From NCBI GenBank assembly GCA_023260815.1, contig JALQUE010000349.1, positions 1-5,212 on the forward strand: DNA of 5,212 nt, read 5' to 3'. The first letter of the stretch is position 1. Each line of letters starts with the position of its first letter. The translations under genes and the position numbers were made by a program. The stretch is from Roseovarius sp. Lineage in GTDB: Bacteria; Pseudomonadota; Alphaproteobacteria; Rhodobacterales; Rhodobacteraceae. The notes below the pieces were generated by a model. It was given only the letters and a program-made list of their open reading frames with translations, was not told the DNA's origin and did not search any database. Shown here one piece after another: positions 4,212 to 5,212 of this stretch.

Positions 4212-5212
4212 ATGGCCAAGAAAATGCTTATCGATGCCACCCACGCGGAAGAAACCCGCGTCGTGGTGGTGGACGGAAACAAGGTTGAGGAATTCGATTT
4301 TGAGTCCGAAAACAAACGGCAGCTCGCCGGAAACATCTACCTCGCAAAGGTAACACGGGTCGAACCGTCGCTTCAGGCGGCCTTTGTCGACTATGGCGGA
4401 AACCGCCACGGGTTCCTGGCGTTTTCAGAAATCCACCCGGATTACTATCAGATTCCGGTGGCTGATCGTGAAAAGCTGATGGAGGAAGAGCGCGCCTATG
4501 CCGAGGCGATGCGCGCCAAGGATGACGAGGACGAAAAGCCCAAATCGCGGCGGCGCAGCCGGTCACGGTCGAAGGCCGAAGCGGTTGATGACAAGGACGC
4601 CGTGATCCGCGAAGACGTCTCTGACAATCGCGGTGAAGTCGCTGGCATGGAGACGATCGATCTGGACGACGATGTGCCCGAGGGAACATCGCCCATGGAG
4701 GTCGTCGGAGAAACCCCCGTCGAAGAGCCTGAGGACAACAACGAGGCCCGCGATCATCATGATGGCGAGGACGACAATGGCTTTGACGATCACGATCAGC
4801 ATGACGACGACGATCATTCCGATGACCGCCGCTCGGATGCGTCATCGAAGGACGACTCGATCGAGTCGGTGGCTGATGATGACGATCACGAGGATATCCG
4901 CCCGCAGCACAAGCCGCGCCCACGGAAATACAAGATCCAGGAAGTCGTCAAGGTGCGCCAGATCCTGCTTGTGCAGGTCGTCAAGGAAGAGCGCGGCAAC
5001 AAGGGCGCTGCGCTGACCACCTACCTGTCGCTGGCAGGCCGTTATTGCGTGCTGATGCCCAATACCGCGCGCGGCGGCGGCATCTCGCGCAAGATCACCT
5101 CCGCGGTCGACCGCAAGCGCCCCAAGGATCTGGTCGAGGATCTGGAAGTGCCGCAGGGCATGGGCGTGATCCTGCGCACGGCCGGCGCCAACCGCACCAA
5201 GGCCGAGATCAA
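4212..5212 (+). CDS. rne: Ribonuclease E, N-terminal part (3'-truncated by window edge)
   Basis: RNase E is the endonuclease that initiates bulk mRNA decay, matures rRNA and tRNA, and scaffolds the degradosome. The 333 visible codons have no stop. MAKKMLIDATHAEETRVVVVDG and GNIYLAKVTRVEPSLQAAFVDYGGNRHGFL (residues 1-69) match the first half of the family's S1 domain, with RNA-contact Phe58 and Phe68. The second half resumes at KYKIQEVVKVRQILLVQVVKEERGNKGAALTTYLSLAG (239-276). GGISRKI (289-295) and LRTAG (321-325, Arg322/Thr323) form the 5'-monophosphate sensor region. The window ends just beyond it, so the catalytic aspartates, zinc link and scaffold tail are not seen. About 150 residues split the S1 halves where E. 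coli has about a dozen. The ATG at 4212 is chosen because family similarity starts there; in-frame GTGs at 4182 and 4185 would add about ten unmatched residues. RNase G is less likely because of the insertion. Confidence 0.95.
   Translation, partial: MAKKMLIDATHAEETRVVVVDGNKVEEFDFESENKRQLAGNIYLAKVTRVEPSLQAAFVDYGGNRHGFLAFSEIHPDYYQIPVADREKLMEEERAYAEAMRAKDDEDEKPKSRRRSRSRSKAEAVDDKDAVIREDVSDNRGEVAGMETIDLDDDVPEGTSPMEVVGETPVEEPEDNNEARDHHDGEDDNGFDDHDQHDDDDHSDDRRSDASSKDDSIESVADDDDHEDIRPQHKPRPRKYKIQEVVKVRQILLVQVVKEERGNKGAALTTYLSLAGRYCVLMPNTARGGGISRKITSAVDRKRPKDLVEDLEVPQGMGVILRTAGANRTKAEI
4470..4925 (+). other. Insertion within the RNase E S1 domain: Lys/Arg-Ser patch, then Asp/His-rich disordered tract
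   Basis: These are residues 87-238 of RNase E. They begin with a charged, probably helical stretch (EKLMEEERAYAEAMRAKDDEDEK at 87-109, split here only for naming), then a basic SRRRSRSRS patch (112-120). An acidic linker leads to residues 181-230, in which I count 21 Asp, 3 Glu and 6 His out of 50. The tract reads like intrinsically disordered polypeptide and keeps frame into the conserved second S1 half. Large S1 insertions are known in alphaproteobacterial RNase E; the extreme Asp/His content is a local feature. Confidence 0.8.

Noticed and set aside
3832..4353. Plus-strand open frame from TTG overlapping the start of rne
   Set aside because: It overlaps rne by about 140 bases in another frame, starts within the candidate promoter, and matches no family I recognise.
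4228..4923. Minus-strand open frame (231 codons) antisense to rne
   Set aside because: The Arg/Pro/His-rich product arises from reversed GAC/GAT codons of the Asp-rich tract; the plus-strand rne frame is supported by conserved motifs on both sides.
4470..4925. Foreign DNA or repeat expansion inside rne
   Set aside because: The insertion is in frame, shows no terminal repeats, has base composition like its surroundings, and S1 insertions are usual in alphaproteobacterial RNase E.

Overview
The window looks chromosomal and comes from an alphaproteobacterium, most likely a Rhodobacterales (Roseobacter-type) species. Three things suggest this: the high GC content, a purQ product of the small glutaminase type that works with separate PurS and PurL, and an RNase E whose S1 domain carries a very large acidic insertion, as in alphaproteobacteria. 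I cannot name the species.

All genes lie on the + strand. The window opens inside purQ (to 563; N-terminus outside). Forty bases later come dctB (603-2363) and dctD (2370-3707), a two-component pair of the C4-dicarboxylate sensing type, six bases apart and probably cotranscribed. A 504-bp gene-free stretch follows (3708-4211), with a palindrome/possible terminator just after dctD, a candidate promoter near 3832-3861 and a chain of GC-rich hairpins that I read as a long structured leader of the next gene. That gene is rne (RNase E), from 4212 and running off the right edge. It is confidently coding although it has no stop codon in the window.

DctB should sense dicarboxylates in the periplasm and phosphorylate DctD at Asp55. 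No dicarboxylate transporter gene is visible, so the pair is separated from its presumed target here. DctD is the most unusual protein. It has an intact receiver, Walker A, arginine fingers and Fis-type DNA-binding end, but the GAFTGA loop that contacts sigma-54 is gone and the Walker B acidic pair is Glu-Asp instead of Asp-Glu. It therefore probably does not act as a classical sigma-54 activator. dctB has a promoter placed so that transcription would start at or next to the ATG, which suggests a leaderless message.

purQ (purine synthesis) and rne (RNA decay) have no obvious functional link to dctBD. I see no mobile element, CRISPR array, tRNA or rRNA, and no clearly novel multi-gene system. 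The points worth follow-up are the altered DctD, the leaderless dctB promoter, the palindrome after dctD, the rne leader and the RNase E insertion.
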